The notes beneath the pieces were generated by a model that was not told the DNA's origin, did not search any database, and saw nothing but the letters and a program-made list of their open reading frames with translations. 33,351 nt of DNA from Deltaproteobacteria bacterium (GTDB taxonomy: Bacteria; Desulfobacterota; DSM-4660; Desulfatiglandales; HGW-15), in contig JAFDHB010000020.1 in the NCBI GenBank assembly GCA_019308985.1, positions 1 to 33,351 of the forward strand, given 5' to 3'. Shown piece after piece: positions 1 to 8,424 of the stretch. Numbering within the stretch: the first letter of the stretch is position 1; each line of letters begins with the position of its first letter. Both the position numbers and the translations under genes were made by a program.

Positions 1-43
1 ATTATTTGCTAGATTCCAAAGGGACGGATTAAGAGGAACAGCC

Positions 44-970
44 ATGGAAATTGACCTGCATATTCATTCCACCTGCTCAGATGGTAAGATGACTCCTGAG
101 GAGATCCTCAGGACTGCCGCTGAAAGAGGACTTGAGGTTATCTCCATAACAGATCACGATTCCCTGGACTGCCAGGAGGAAGCAGAGTCGGTTTCCCGGA
201 AATGGGGAATCAAGTATATATTCGGGCTGGAATTAAACGTGTCTTTTTCCCATCCCCGCTACAGGAAAGGCAAGGCTATTTCCCTGGATTTTCTGGGATA
301 TGATTATGACATTACTTACGGTCCCCTGATCGGAAGGCTCGAAGAATTAAGGGAATATAGAAAAAAGAGGGCGGAGCGAATCTTGAATAATATCAACCAG
401 GAACTATCAAGGCAAGGCCTCAGGCAGCTCACACAGGAGGACCTGGACGCAATTCAGAATTCCGTGGACGGAACTTTCGGCCGACCCCATATAGCAAATT
501 ACCTTGTCCAGAAGGGCATAGTGGCCGATAGGCAGGAGGCCTTTGATCGTTATCTCGTCAAGTGCAATGTGTCCAAGATGCCCCTTTCCCTCCAGGAGGC
601 ATCTAGACTTGTCAGAGGTGCCGGGGGGAAACTGGTATTGGCCCACCCCAACCATCCAAGGGGAACCTCCCTCATATCCTTTACCCATTCCCTTGAAGAA
701 CAGCAGAGGATCATAGAGGATTCCATGCTGCCCTATATCGATGGTATCGAATGCTGGCATTCCAGCCAGGACAAAGAGACGACGTCCTCCTACACTGCCT
801 TCGCGAGGAGACTGGGCCTCCTCGTGACCGGAGGCTCGGACTGCCACCAGCAACCAGTGCTCATGGGCACAGTGGATGTTCCTTCTTGCGTGGTAGAGCA
901 ATTCGGCCATGACGCGTCCTTAAAGAGGAAAAGGAAGAGGAGACGAGAAGAGACGCCATGTCATCATTAA
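44..970 (+). CDS. PHP-domain metal-dependent phosphoesterase (RNase AM / YciV-like)
   Basis: This 308-residue protein has the PHP (polymerase and histidinol phosphatase) fold. Its metal-binding motifs are visible: HIHSTCSDG at residues 6-14, TDHDS at 36-40, a GLELN glutamate shortly after, AHPNHP in the middle and GGSDCH near the C-terminus. Family members of this length hydrolyse 3',5'-nucleoside bisphosphates or trim RNA 5' ends in the cytoplasm; the exact substrate cannot be read from sequence. The ATG follows a purine-rich AAGAGGA at a suitable distance. The last ~15 residues are an unusual Lys/Arg-rich tail. That stretch is also the purine-rich ribosome-binding region of the next gene, which starts 13 nt before this stop codon, so the tail may be a by-product of the overlap. 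The two genes are probably translationally coupled. Confidence 0.85.
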   Translation: MEIDLHIHSTCSDGKMTPEEILRTAAERGLEVISITDHDSLDCQEEAESVSRKWGIKYIFGLELNVSFSHPRYRKGKAISLDFLGYDYDITYGPLIGRLEELREYRKKRAERILNNINQELSRQGLRQLTQEDLDAIQNSVDGTFGRPHIANYLVQKGIVADRQEAFDRYLVKCNVSKMPLSLQEASRLVRGAGGKLVLAHPNHPRGTSLISFTHSLEEQQRIIEDSMLPYIDGIECWHSSQDKETTSSYTAFARRLGLLVTGGSDCHQQPVLMGTVDVPSCVVEQFGHDASLKRKRKRRREETPCHH

Positions 971-1956
971 TAGAAGACCTTCAAGATCCCCGTTTCTTAC
1001 CTGACAAGACGACCAGAGTGACGCTGGTTCAGACCCATATCTCCCTTGTCTTTGTGGGTGATGAGTTCGTCTACAAGGTAAAAAAGCCCGTCAACTTTGG
1101 ATTCCTTGACTTCTCCACCCTGGAGAAAAGGCACCATTTCTGCGTCCAGGAACTAAGGCTGAATCGGAGGTTGTGTCAAGACATATACCTGGATGTACTC
1201 CCGGTGATATTTGACGGCAAACACCATAGGATAGGCCGTGGGGGAGGGCAAGTCGTGGACTATGCCGTGAGGATGAAGAGGATCCCGGAGGAGATGCTCA
1301 TGAAATCCCTCTTCCAGAGAGGCCGACTGGGCGAAGACCACCTGGACAGGCTGGCCGATGTCTTGGCCTGTTTCCACAAGAAGGCGGATAGCTCCCCAGA
1401 AATCAATGTCTTTGGCAGACCGGAACGGGTCAAGATAAATACTGATGAAAACTTCGAGCAAACGAGGAAATACATAGGCAAAACCATCGATCGTGACGAC
1501 TTCAACACCCTTTTCAATTGGACAGAGACCTTTTTCAAGGAAAACGAGAAGGTGTTTCATGACCGTATTTCAAAGGGTAGAATAAGAGACTGTCACGGGG
1601 ATTTACACATGGAACACGTGTGCTTCAGCGAGCCCATATGTATATTCGATTGTGTTGAATTCATAGACCGCTTCCGATACACGGATACGATCTGCGATAT
1701 CGCCTTTTTGTTGATGGATATGGAATATCATGGAGGGGAAGCCCTCGCAGAATACCTGTGGAAACAGTATGTGCTTGCCACTGGAGACCGGGGAACCGAA
1801 TCACTGCTGATTTTTTACAAGGTGTACAGGGCCTATGTGCGCGGAAAGGTGAACAGCTTCCAGTTGGAAGATGATAGGATCGGAGAGGATGCAAAGAGCA
1901 GGGCAGCTGAAAGCGCCAGGAGATACTTTAAGTTAGCCTTGAGTTATATCGGCTAA
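958..1956 (+). CDS. Aminoglycoside phosphotransferase-family kinase (COG2187 type)
   Basis: The 332-residue protein belongs to the APH/choline-kinase-like fold. The C-terminal half carries the Brenner-type catalytic segment HGDLHMEHVCF followed by IFDCVEFIDRFRYTD, which supplies the catalytic Asp and the metal-binding acidic residue. The N-terminal part (around KVKKPVNFGFLDFSTLEKR) matches the nucleotide-binding lobe of the COG2187 group. The physiological substrate is unknown and need not be an aminoglycoside. In many bacteria this domain is fused to a P-loop kinase domain (COG0645/AAA_33). Here that second domain is encoded separately, 95 nt downstream, so the two products may act together. 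The start overlaps the PHP gene by 13 nt and is preceded by a long GA-rich ribosome-binding region. Confidence 0.8.
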   Translation: MSSLIEDLQDPRFLPDKTTRVTLVQTHISLVFVGDEFVYKVKKPVNFGFLDFSTLEKRHHFCVQELRLNRRLCQDIYLDVLPVIFDGKHHRIGRGGGQVVDYAVRMKRIPEEMLMKSLFQRGRLGEDHLDRLADVLACFHKKADSSPEINVFGRPERVKINTDENFEQTRKYIGKTIDRDDFNTLFNWTETFFKENEKVFHDRISKGRIRDCHGDLHMEHVCFSEPICIFDCVEFIDRFRYTDTICDIAFLLMDMEYHGGEALAEYLWKQYVLATGDRGTESLLIFYKVYRAYVRGKVNSFQLEDDRIGEDAKSRAAESARRYFKLALSYIG

Positions 1957-2051
1957 CTCTTTGTATCATAAGGAGAATACCTGCTGAATAGTCGGCTATC
2001 GCCTTTTTCGATGATAGTTGAACCAACGTTTTTTCACTGGAGATTTTGAAT

Positions 2052-2654
2052 ATGCGAGAACCCTTCATAGAATTCATTCAGAGAGAACTGGGGCCTGACC
2101 CGGTCCTGATAACCTGCGGGCTGCCCGCATCCTATAAGACCGAGACCGGTGAGGTTATTGCCAGGCTGAAAGGCTACAGGGTCTTAAGGACCGATATGAT
2201 CAGGCTGGAGGTGTTGCGAAACGAGGATATATTTGATGAAAAGGTGGCATCCAACATGGACAAGCGGAGGCTCGTTTACGAAGAGATGTTCTCGATGGCT
2301 GATAGGCTGGCAGCCAAGGGCGAAGGAATCATACTGGATGCCACATTTGTGACGCAGGCATTGAGGAGGCAGGCCGCTGAGATTGCGGCACGAAACAACA
2401 AGGAGTTTATCATAGAACAGACCCAATGTCCGCAAGAGGTGTCCCTGAGGAGAATCAGCCTGCGAAGCAAGGAAAACTACGAGTCAAATGCCCTGACAGA
2501 GCAAGCCTATCTGAACAACAAGAAGAAGTTCGAACCGGTTGACCTGGATGACCTGAAGGAAAGGTTCCCCCGGCTCCGGATTGAACGTTTGATCGTGGAT
2601 ACCACTTCGGATCTGGAGGAGGAGTGGGTTGTTGTCGGAAGAGAGAAAAGATGA
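2052..2654 (+). CDS. P-loop kinase-like ATPase (AAA_33 / COG0645 type)
   Basis: A 200-residue P-loop protein of the predicted-kinase (gluconate-kinase-like) group, probably cytoplasmic. The Walker A region reads GLPASYKTE. Related kinases usually have GxPGSGKS/T, so a tyrosine stands where the glycine before the lysine is normal. The segment LRTDMIR fits the substrate/Asp motif that follows in this group, and the ILDATF strand fits the Walker B position. An in-frame TTG exists 6 nt upstream at 2046, but GGAGA at 2039-2043 is 8 nt from ATG 2052 and only 2 nt from the TTG, so the ATG is chosen. The gene follows the COG2187-type phosphotransferase and probably is the separated second half of that two-domain protein. 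Substrate unknown. Confidence 0.7.
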   Translation: MREPFIEFIQRELGPDPVLITCGLPASYKTETGEVIARLKGYRVLRTDMIRLEVLRNEDIFDEKVASNMDKRRLVYEEMFSMADRLAAKGEGIILDATFVTQALRRQAAEIAARNNKEFIIEQTQCPQEVSLRRISLRSKENYESNALTEQAYLNNKKKFEPVDLDDLKERFPRLRIERLIVDTTSDLEEEWVVVGREKR

Positions 2655-2693
2655 GGGGGCGAAGAGCTTTTGGCACGGGGAACAGGTAGGTAG

Positions 2694-4445
2694 ATGAATG
2701 AAGAGTCGCCTGGGAAAATGGAACCGAAATCCCTGAGGAAAAGGATCCTTGTCGCCAGGAGGAAGGTCCCGGCTGATACCGTGTTGAAGAGATGCCGTGT
2801 GGTGAATGTCTTTTCCGGGACCTCCCAGCCGGGAGATGTGGCGATCGTAGGGGGTTACATCGCAGGAGTAGGGGAGGGGTACGAGGGGAGAGAGGAGTTG
2901 GATCTTGATGGGAAATGGGTCGTCCCTGGGCTTATCGATGCCCACATGCACGTAGAGAGCACCATGATGCTTCCCTCCAGGCTGGCTCAGGTGCTCTTTC
3001 CCCACGGTACCACCGCCTTGATCTCCGATCCCCATGAAATAGCCAACGTTCTGGGTTTAGAAGGAATTCGTCTATTGATCAGGGATAGCGAATCCACGCC
3101 CTTTGGCTTCTATTTTATGGCTCCATCCTGCGTGCCGGCAACCCCTTTGGAAACCTCCGGTGCCCGATTGGAGGCCTCTGATCTGGCTCAGGTAAAAGGC
3201 GAACCCAGGGTACTGGGGCTCGGTGAAGTGATGAACTATCCGGGAGTACTCATGGGTGAAGAAAGGCTCCTGGAAAAATTGCTCCTTTTCAGAGACCAAA
3301 CAATTGATGGTCATGCCCCTGGCCTGGGGGGCGATGATCTTCAAGCTTATGTGACGGCCGGCATCAGGTCTGACCATGAGACTTACGGACTCAGAGAAGG
3401 CCTGGAAAAGTTACAATCAGGCATGATGCTTTTTATCAGGGAGGGGTCTAGCGCAAAAAACCTTGAAGAGCTTTTGCCTCTGGTGAAGTCAAATAATTCC
3501 AGGAGGTTTTGTCTTGTATCGGATGATCTCCACCCCTGTGATCTTTTCAAGAGGGGGCATTTGGACTATATCGTGAGAAGGGCTGTTGAATGGGGCCTGG
3601 ATCCTTTTACGGCCATCCAGATGGCCACCCTCAATCCCGCTGAGTACTTCGGGTTAAGGGAGCGTGGTGCTGTCGCACCGGGATTTCGGGCGGATATCAT
3701 AGTCATAGATAATCTTGAGAGCTTTAGGGTGGAAAAGGTCTTTAAGGACGGAGAGCTTGTTGCGGAAGGAGGGAGGGCTATCTGGGATCCTGGAGATATT
3801 TCCAGGGGGCTTGAATCCAAGAAATTGAACATTGCGCAAGGGCTGAGCCCTGAAAGTTTTCATATCAGTGCTGAGGGTGGAAGTATCCGCATCATGGAGC
3901 TTATCCCGGATCAGATATTGACCGGTGAGCGTATCGAGGCCCCTCTTGTAAGAGACGGATCGGTGATACCGGATATTGAAAGGGATATCTTGAAGCTCGC
4001 CGTCATAGAAAGACACAGGGGCACGGGCAGGATAGGCCTGGGAATGGTAAGGGGATTCGGACTGAATTCCGGCGCCGTCTCTTCCTCTGTTTCCCATGAT
4101 TCCCACAATGTCATTGCCCTTGGGACTAATGACCCGGATATGTTCAGGGCCGTTTCAGAGGTAAAGGAAATGGGGGGAGGAATCGTAGTAGTCAAAGGTG
4201 AAAAGGTGATAGGGAGAGTGAGGCTTGAAATAGGAGGTCTCATGTCCGCCCAAGGCATCGACAGCCTCATGGAACAACTGGATAGTGTCAAGACCGCGGC
4301 CAGGTCTCTTGGTTGCAAATTAAAGGATCCTTTCATGACACTATCCTTCTTGGCTCTACCTGTCATTCCTAAATTGAAACTCACGGACATGGGCCTGGTT
4401 GACGTGGAAAATTCTGCCCTGGTCCCGCTTTTCGTAAGAGAGTGA
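2694..4445 (+). CDS. ade: Adenine deaminase
   Basis: The 583-residue protein has the full length and motif order of bacterial adenine deaminase (adenine + H2O to hypoxanthine + NH3), an amidohydrolase-superfamily enzyme of purine salvage in the cytosol. Visible features are the small N-terminal beta domain, GLIDAHMHVEST (metal-binding His pair plus the family's VEST signature), SDPHEIANVLG, GHAPGL, SDHE, VSDDLHP, and the later IQMATLNPAEYFGL followed by GFRADIIVID. The C-terminal ~200 residues form the second domain typical of Ade, with SHDSHNVIALG. The family usually uses two metal ions. The start ATG lies 39 nt after the kinase stop and follows a GGTAGG-like weak Shine-Dalgarno. It lies in the plus-strand run leading to nadK. 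Confidence 0.93.
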   Translation: MNEESPGKMEPKSLRKRILVARRKVPADTVLKRCRVVNVFSGTSQPGDVAIVGGYIAGVGEGYEGREELDLDGKWVVPGLIDAHMHVESTMMLPSRLAQVLFPHGTTALISDPHEIANVLGLEGIRLLIRDSESTPFGFYFMAPSCVPATPLETSGARLEASDLAQVKGEPRVLGLGEVMNYPGVLMGEERLLEKLLLFRDQTIDGHAPGLGGDDLQAYVTAGIRSDHETYGLREGLEKLQSGMMLFIREGSSAKNLEELLPLVKSNNSRRFCLVSDDLHPCDLFKRGHLDYIVRRAVEWGLDPFTAIQMATLNPAEYFGLRERGAVAPGFRADIIVIDNLESFRVEKVFKDGELVAEGGRAIWDPGDISRGLESKKLNIAQGLSPESFHISAEGGSIRIMELIPDQILTGERIEAPLVRDGSVIPDIERDILKLAVIERHRGTGRIGLGMVRGFGLNSGAVSSSVSHDSHNVIALGTNDPDMFRAVSEVKEMGGGIVVVKGEKVIGRVRLEIGGLMSAQGIDSLMEQLDSVKTAARSLGCKLKDPFMTLSFLALPVIPKLKLTDMGLVDVENSALVPLFVRE

Positions 4446-4505
4446 CAACGGGAGGTCTTCCCACCGGCAGCTGGAGGGACAAAATAGACTAGGAGAGGGG
4501 TGCCC

Positions 4506-5396
4506 ATGAAACAAAAATCGGTCGGCATCATATACAAACACCACTATGAACTCGCCCGAAGGGAGGCGGAAAATCTTTACAACTTCCTGAAAAGCAAGAA
4601 TGTCAGGGTCATTTCCGAAGAAATGGACGCTGTCGGAAAAGAACACTCCTGCCCCGAGGAACACTCTTCAATATCAAGTGACGTTGACTACGTTGTCGTA
4701 TTGGGGGGAGACGGCACCCTCCTGGGTGCTGCCAGGAAGGTCGGCAGGTACGGGGTACCCATCCTGGGGGTAAACATCGGCGGCCTGGGATTCCTCACGG
4801 AGATTCCCCTTAAACGGCTCTATCACGCCGTTGAGATGATGCTCAGGGACGAACTGGAGACGGAGAGCAGGCTAATGCTCGATACCAAGGTCTTGAGGGA
4901 TGGACAAGAAATATGCATGTTTCGAGTGCTTAATGACGTAGTCATCAACAAGGGGCCCCTTGCCAGGATAATTGATCTGGATGTCTACATTAATGACCTC
5001 TTCTTGACCACCTACAGGGCCGACGGGCTCATCGTATCGACTCCGACAGGATCGACAGCCTACAATCTGTCGGCAGGAGGTCCTATACTATACCCCACGT
5101 TGGATAACGTCATTGTAACCCCCATCTGTCCCTTTGCCCTGACAAACAGGTCGATCATTCTTCCTGATTCAGACATTATCTCCATTATGATGCGAAAAAG
5201 GAGCGAGGAGAAGGTAAGTCTCACCTTTGATGGTCAGGTGGGATTTGATTTCTTTTATGGAGACAAGGTCCTCATCTACAAATCCAAGAAGAGAATAAAG
5301 CTCTTCAAATCCCCTGATCAGTCTTACTTCGAGATCCTGAGGGCAAAACTCATGTGGGGTGGGACCACCTTCAATCATAGCCGTGAAGACCAGTAG
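4506..5396 (+). CDS. nadK: NAD kinase
   Basis: This 296-residue protein is NAD kinase, which phosphorylates NAD(H) with ATP (or polyphosphate) to give NADP(H) in the cytoplasm. The family signatures are clear: VVLGGDGTLLGAAR (GGDG motif with catalytic Asp) at about residues 65-80, NIGGLGFLTE just after, and the long RADGLIVSTPTGSTAYNLSAGGPI segment that forms the NAD-binding site, then DGQ near the C-terminus. A GTG at 4500 is in frame, but AGGAG at 4491-4495 is 10 nt from ATG 4506 and only 4 nt from the GTG, so ATG 4506 is preferred. The upstream gene is ade, 60 nt away; the downstream DUF4911 gene overlaps its end. Confidence 0.93.
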   Translation: MKQKSVGIIYKHHYELARREAENLYNFLKSKNVRVISEEMDAVGKEHSCPEEHSSISSDVDYVVVLGGDGTLLGAARKVGRYGVPILGVNIGGLGFLTEIPLKRLYHAVEMMLRDELETESRLMLDTKVLRDGQEICMFRVLNDVVINKGPLARIIDLDVYINDLFLTTYRADGLIVSTPTGSTAYNLSAGGPILYPTLDNVIVTPICPFALTNRSIILPDSDIISIMMRKRSEEKVSLTFDGQVGFDFFYGDKVLIYKSKKRIKLFKSPDQSYFEILRAKLMWGGTTFNHSREDQ

Positions 5397-5601
5397 ACTC
5401 CGTTTAAGGGTAGAGAGAAGGGAAATCAATTACTTGAGGGTCACCTTCGAATCCTACGACGGAACGGCGGTGGTGAGGACGGTTGACCCTCAGGAGGCCG
5501 TTATAGAGCTTCATATTTCCCCGGGCCGTGAGGCCTTGGTAACCAAGCTCGTAAAGGACCTGATAGAAAGGGAAGGGATGAAGATCAGGCCGCTGGATTG
5601 A
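5383..5601 (+). CDS. DUF4911 domain-containing small protein
   Basis: A 72-residue acidic/basic mixed protein recognised as DUF4911 from its body, with an RVERREINYLRV strand, FESYDGTAVVRTVDP and then a C-terminal helix predicted from REALVTKLVKDLIE. The pattern suggests a compact alpha/beta (ferredoxin-like or ACT-like) fold; no function is established. I place the start at GTG 5383, giving MKTSRLRLRV at the N-terminus and a 14-nt overlap with nadK. An upstream in-frame GTG at 5359 would add eight residues. Neither start has a convincing Shine-Dalgarno, so translation probably depends on coupling to nadK. From general familiarity, this family tends to lie beside miaB in Deltaproteobacteria, as here. 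Confidence 0.65.
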   Translation: MKTSRLRLRVERREINYLRVTFESYDGTAVVRTVDPQEAVIELHISPGREALVTKLVKDLIEREGMKIRPLD

Positions 5602-5725
5602 AAAACCGCCCCGGAGGAGAGCGGGCCGTTGTCGAAAGCCCCGGAAGATGTGTCCCCTCTGTGATACCGCGAAGCCGACTGCGGATGACTTCACTATTGT
5701 CTCCTGATTTGCTAATATCCATTTT

Positions 5726-5745
5726 GATGGCTTCGTAAAAAGTCC
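5726..5745. repeat. Possible dispersed intergenic motif (single copy here)
   Basis: The stretch containing GGCTTCGTAAAAAGTCC, just upstream of miaB, resembles a short motif that I recall as scattered in intergenic regions of sulfate-reducing and syntrophic Deltaproteobacteria. I noticed only one copy in this window, so the repeat status rests on recollection and is weak. Confidence 0.25.
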
Positions 5746-5769
5746 AATTTGTGTGAGGAGGTTTTCCCT

Positions 5770-7110
5770 TTGGAGCGAACCCTTTACATAGCCACCATGG
5801 GCTGCCAAATGAATGAATATGATTCCGATCATGTGACCCAGCTCCTCCTTAAGCGCGAATTCAAGGTCACCGAGAGCCCGGAGGAGGCTGATCTGATAAT
5901 GATCAATACCTGCACCGTCAGAAACAAGGCGGAGCAGAAGGCTTACAGCCTCCTCGGGAGGATGGTCTCTCTAAAGAGGAAGCGACCGGGACTTATCATA
6001 GGCCTGATGGGCTGTATAGCTCAACAGGAGGGCTCCAGGCTCCTTGATAAGTTCCCGGGCCTGGACTTTGTCCTCGGTACAAGGGAGATATGCAGGGTAA
6101 GGGAGATCCTGGAGCGGGTTGAAAAAGAGAAGCAAAGGGTGGTTGCAACGGACCTTGATGACCAGGCCTTTCCCTCGGACTATGTCAAAGGTTATTTCAA
6201 AGGCAAAGTGGCAAGCTATATATCGATCATGGAGGGGTGCAACAACTTTTGCAGCTACTGCATCGTGCCCTATGTAAGGGGTAGGGAAGTGAGCCGGCCC
6301 CTGGAAGATATTGTAAACGAGGCAAAGACCCTGGTTTCACAAGGTGTGAAGGAGATAACCCTCCTGGGACAGAATGTCAATTCTTACAGGGCTGGACCAA
6401 ATGAAGCGGTGAGCTTCCCGAAATTGCTGAGGACTCTGAACGGTCTTCAGGGGCTCATGAGGATACGTTTCACTACATCCCATCCAAAGGACCTCTCAGA
6501 GGGGCTTATTAAGTGCTTCGGGGAACTGGAAAAACTTTGTCCCCATATTCACCTCCCTGTTCAGGCAGGATCGAATCGCATTCTAAAAATGATGAACAGG
6601 GGTTATTCCCGCGAGAGATACATGGAGCTTGTCCACAAACTGAGGGAAGTCCGGCCCGGAATAGCTATCACGAGTGATGTCATTGTCGGATTCCCGGGTG
6701 AATCGGATGAAGATTTCGATTTGACCCTTGATCTCATAAGAAAAATCGAGTTTGACAGCATCTACTCTTTTAAGTACTCTGACAGGAAAGGAACCCCTGC
6801 TGCGGCCCTCGGAGGCAAGGTGCCGGAAGAAACAAAGTCCGCGAGATTGTTCACCCTTCAGACACTCCAGAAGCAGATTACCTTGAAGAAAAACAAGCTA
6901 TTGGAGGGCAAAGAAGTTGAGGTGCTTGTGGAAGGCCCCAGCAAGAAGGGAGGACAGTTCACGGGTAGGACCGAAACCAATAAGATAGTAAATTTTTACA
7001 GTGATAACAACATAATAGGTAGATTCGTTAAAGTGCGCATTAAATGCGCATTCGCAAATTCTCTTCGGGGCGAGATAGCAGTAAATGACAAGGAGCCTCC
7101 TGGGCCCTGA
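5770..7110 (+). CDS. miaB: tRNA-2-methylthio-N6-dimethylallyladenosine synthase
   Basis: The 446-residue protein is MiaB, a radical SAM methylthiotransferase that converts i6A37 to ms2i6A37 in tRNAs reading UNN codons. The domains are in the usual order. The N-terminal MTTase domain has its three cluster cysteines in MGCQMNEYDSD, NTCTVRNKAE and MGCIAQQEG. The radical SAM core carries GCNNFCSYC (CX3CX2C) followed by IVPYVRGRE, and a TRAM domain ends the protein. A TTG at 5749 is in frame, but GAGGAGG at 5755-5761 lies 8 nt before TTG 5770, which gives MERTLYIATMGC, a normal MiaB N-terminus. I therefore use TTG 5770. It follows the DUF4911 gene with a 168-nt spacer and may have its own promoter. 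Confidence 0.93.
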   Translation: MERTLYIATMGCQMNEYDSDHVTQLLLKREFKVTESPEEADLIMINTCTVRNKAEQKAYSLLGRMVSLKRKRPGLIIGLMGCIAQQEGSRLLDKFPGLDFVLGTREICRVREILERVEKEKQRVVATDLDDQAFPSDYVKGYFKGKVASYISIMEGCNNFCSYCIVPYVRGREVSRPLEDIVNEAKTLVSQGVKEITLLGQNVNSYRAGPNEAVSFPKLLRTLNGLQGLMRIRFTTSHPKDLSEGLIKCFGELEKLCPHIHLPVQAGSNRILKMMNRGYSRERYMELVHKLREVRPGIAITSDVIVGFPGESDEDFDLTLDLIRKIEFDSIYSFKYSDRKGTPAAALGGKVPEETKSARLFTLQTLQKQITLKKNKLLEGKEVEVLVEGPSKKGGQFTGRTETNKIVNFYSDNNIIGRFVKVRIKCAFANSLRGEIAVNDKEPPGP

Positions 7111-7184
7111 TAGCCAATGGACTGACGCAAGAGAAAATGTCATGCCATTTTCGGACCTTTCTCCCTTAACTTTGAACGTTCGTT

Positions 7185-8066
7185 ATGGAAAACGAGATCA
7201 TAGATTACAGGAAAGAATCCATCCTTGTCATAGAAACGGACGAAGCTCTGCGTAATGTCTTTGAAGATCTCTTGAGCTTCCTTGGATTCTCGGTCCGCTC
7301 CGTGTCCTCGGCAGAAGAGGCATGGAACATCTTGAGCAGCAATACATACACCTTCCTGCTCACCGACATGGGATATCCACAGCCCGATGGGCTTGAATTT
7401 ATTGAAAAGGTGACACATCAGTTTCCCCAGATCAGCGTAATCGCGATGACCGGTTTTGCAGAGGGATACAAGTACGTTGACGTAATCAACGCAGGGGCTC
7501 AGGATTTCATAAAAAAGCCCTTTGATATCGGCGAATTGGAGGCGAAGATCCGGCGGATTATTCATGAGCGAAACCTCAGGGAGAAGCTCAACAGGATGTC
7601 GATAACGGACGCTCTTACCGGACTTTACAATCAGGGCTATTTCCACCGGAGGCTGAAGGAAGAGGTGGTCCGGGCAAAGAGGCAGAAGCACCCACTTGCC
7701 CTCATTCTGTTGGACCTGGATAACTTCAAACTTTACAATGACACACACGGCCACCTCGCAGGTGATGAAATCCTCAGGAAGGTGGGCATTATTATAAACA
7801 ATTGCATCAGGGAAGGCGTTGACTCCGGTTTCAGATATGGAGGCGATGAATTCGCCATAATCCTTATAGACGCGGACCTGTCCATTGCCAAGGGAATAGG
7901 AAAGAGGATTCAGGACGCCTTCAGGAAGAAGTTGGATGTGTCCGCAAGTCTTGGGTATACCATATTTTCAGAGGAAATGTCGGAAAAGGAGTTCATTGCC
8001 AAGGCCGATGAGGACCTCTACGAGACCAAGACCAGGAAGCAAAGGGAAGTGAGGGCCACGCAGTAA
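7185..8066 (+). CDS. Response regulator with GGDEF domain (probable diguanylate cyclase)
   Basis: A 293-residue two-domain signalling protein. Residues ~12-125 form a receiver (REC) domain with phosphoacceptor D61 (LLTDMG) and the conserved KKPF lysine at 110-111. Residues ~138-290 form a GGDEF domain with intact GGDEF at 219-223 and LDLDNFKLYND upstream, so it is likely to make c-di-GMP from GTP in the cytoplasm. Two departures are visible. The receiver acidic pocket reads VIETDE, so the second of the two usual adjacent acidic residues is threonine. The inhibitory I-site, normally RxxD five residues before GGDEF, reads EGVD with the arginine one position too early, so product inhibition may be lost. 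Start ATG 7185 has no strong Shine-Dalgarno. No partner kinase is adjacent. Confidence 0.88.
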   Translation: MENEIIDYRKESILVIETDEALRNVFEDLLSFLGFSVRSVSSAEEAWNILSSNTYTFLLTDMGYPQPDGLEFIEKVTHQFPQISVIAMTGFAEGYKYVDVINAGAQDFIKKPFDIGELEAKIRRIIHERNLREKLNRMSITDALTGLYNQGYFHRRLKEEVVRAKRQKHPLALILLDLDNFKLYNDTHGHLAGDEILRKVGIIINNCIREGVDSGFRYGGDEFAIILIDADLSIAKGIGKRIQDAFRKKLDVSASLGYTIFSEEMSEKEFIAKADEDLYETKTRKQREVRATQ

Positions 8067-8185
8067 ACGTCTGATAAGATATATTATGTCAACTAATTTC
8101 TCCGCCTAATATTTGCGTTCTTTGCTTGTCTCCCGGAATTACCGCTCTCGAACCCTCTTCTTTTTCCAGCCAGTGAAATATTTTG

Positions 8186-8213
8186 TTGACATATGCTCTT
8201 GGAAAGATATAGA
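8186..8213 (+). promoter_or_regulatory. Candidate sigma70 promoter for the 29-codon gene
   Basis: A perfect -35 box TTGACA at 8186-8191 is followed after 16 nt by TATAGA at 8208-8213. Transcription would start about 40 nt before the small basic gene at 8253. The rest of the 8067-8252 intergenic stretch shows no gene. Confidence 0.55.
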
Positions 8214-8252
8214 AACACCTTACTGTTTTCGCACATCGGAGGTTACATTTGA

Positions 8253-8342
8253 ATGGGAAGCGTGGTAAAGAAACGCCGCAAGAAGATAAGAAAGCATAAG
8301 TACCGGAAACAAAGGAAGAAGATGCGACACAAAAACAAGTAA
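8253..8342 (+). CDS. AURKAIP1/COX24-domain very small basic protein (bS22-like)
   Basis: A 29-codon gene encodes a peptide that is mostly Lys, Arg and His, beginning MGSVVKKRRKKIRKHKYRK. This pattern (KKRRKKIxKHKYRKxxKKxRHK) is that of the AURKAIP1/COX24 family of tiny proteins. Members of this family are small mitochondrial ribosomal proteins, and a comparable peptide (bS22) is bound to mycobacterial ribosomes, so a ribosome-associated role is inferred. A good Shine-Dalgarno GGAGG at 8238-8242 lies 10 nt before the ATG. A TTGACA-type promoter precedes it and a strong hairpin terminator follows it, so it appears to be a monocistronic, well-expressed unit. It is below the size cut-off of many gene finders and easily missed. 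Confidence 0.8.
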   Translation: MGSVVKKRRKKIRKHKYRKQRKKMRHKNK

Positions 8343-8360
8343 TCCTTTTAAGTATAAGAA

Positions 8361-8400
8361 AAATAAGGCAGCCCGCCGGCTCTGCGGACTGCCTTATTTT
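8361..8400. terminator. Strong bidirectional intrinsic terminator
   Basis: AAATAAGGCAG at 8361-8371 pairs with CTGCCTTATTT at 8389-8399. The stem continues, after one mismatch, through CCGC/GCGG around a 7-nt loop. It ends in a T-run on the plus strand (8396-8402) and has an A-rich flank that becomes a T-run on the minus strand. It lies between the convergent small basic gene (plus) and hbd (minus) and can terminate both. Confidence 0.9.
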
Positions 8401-8424
8401 TCTGCCTATTTGGTTGAAGCCTTC

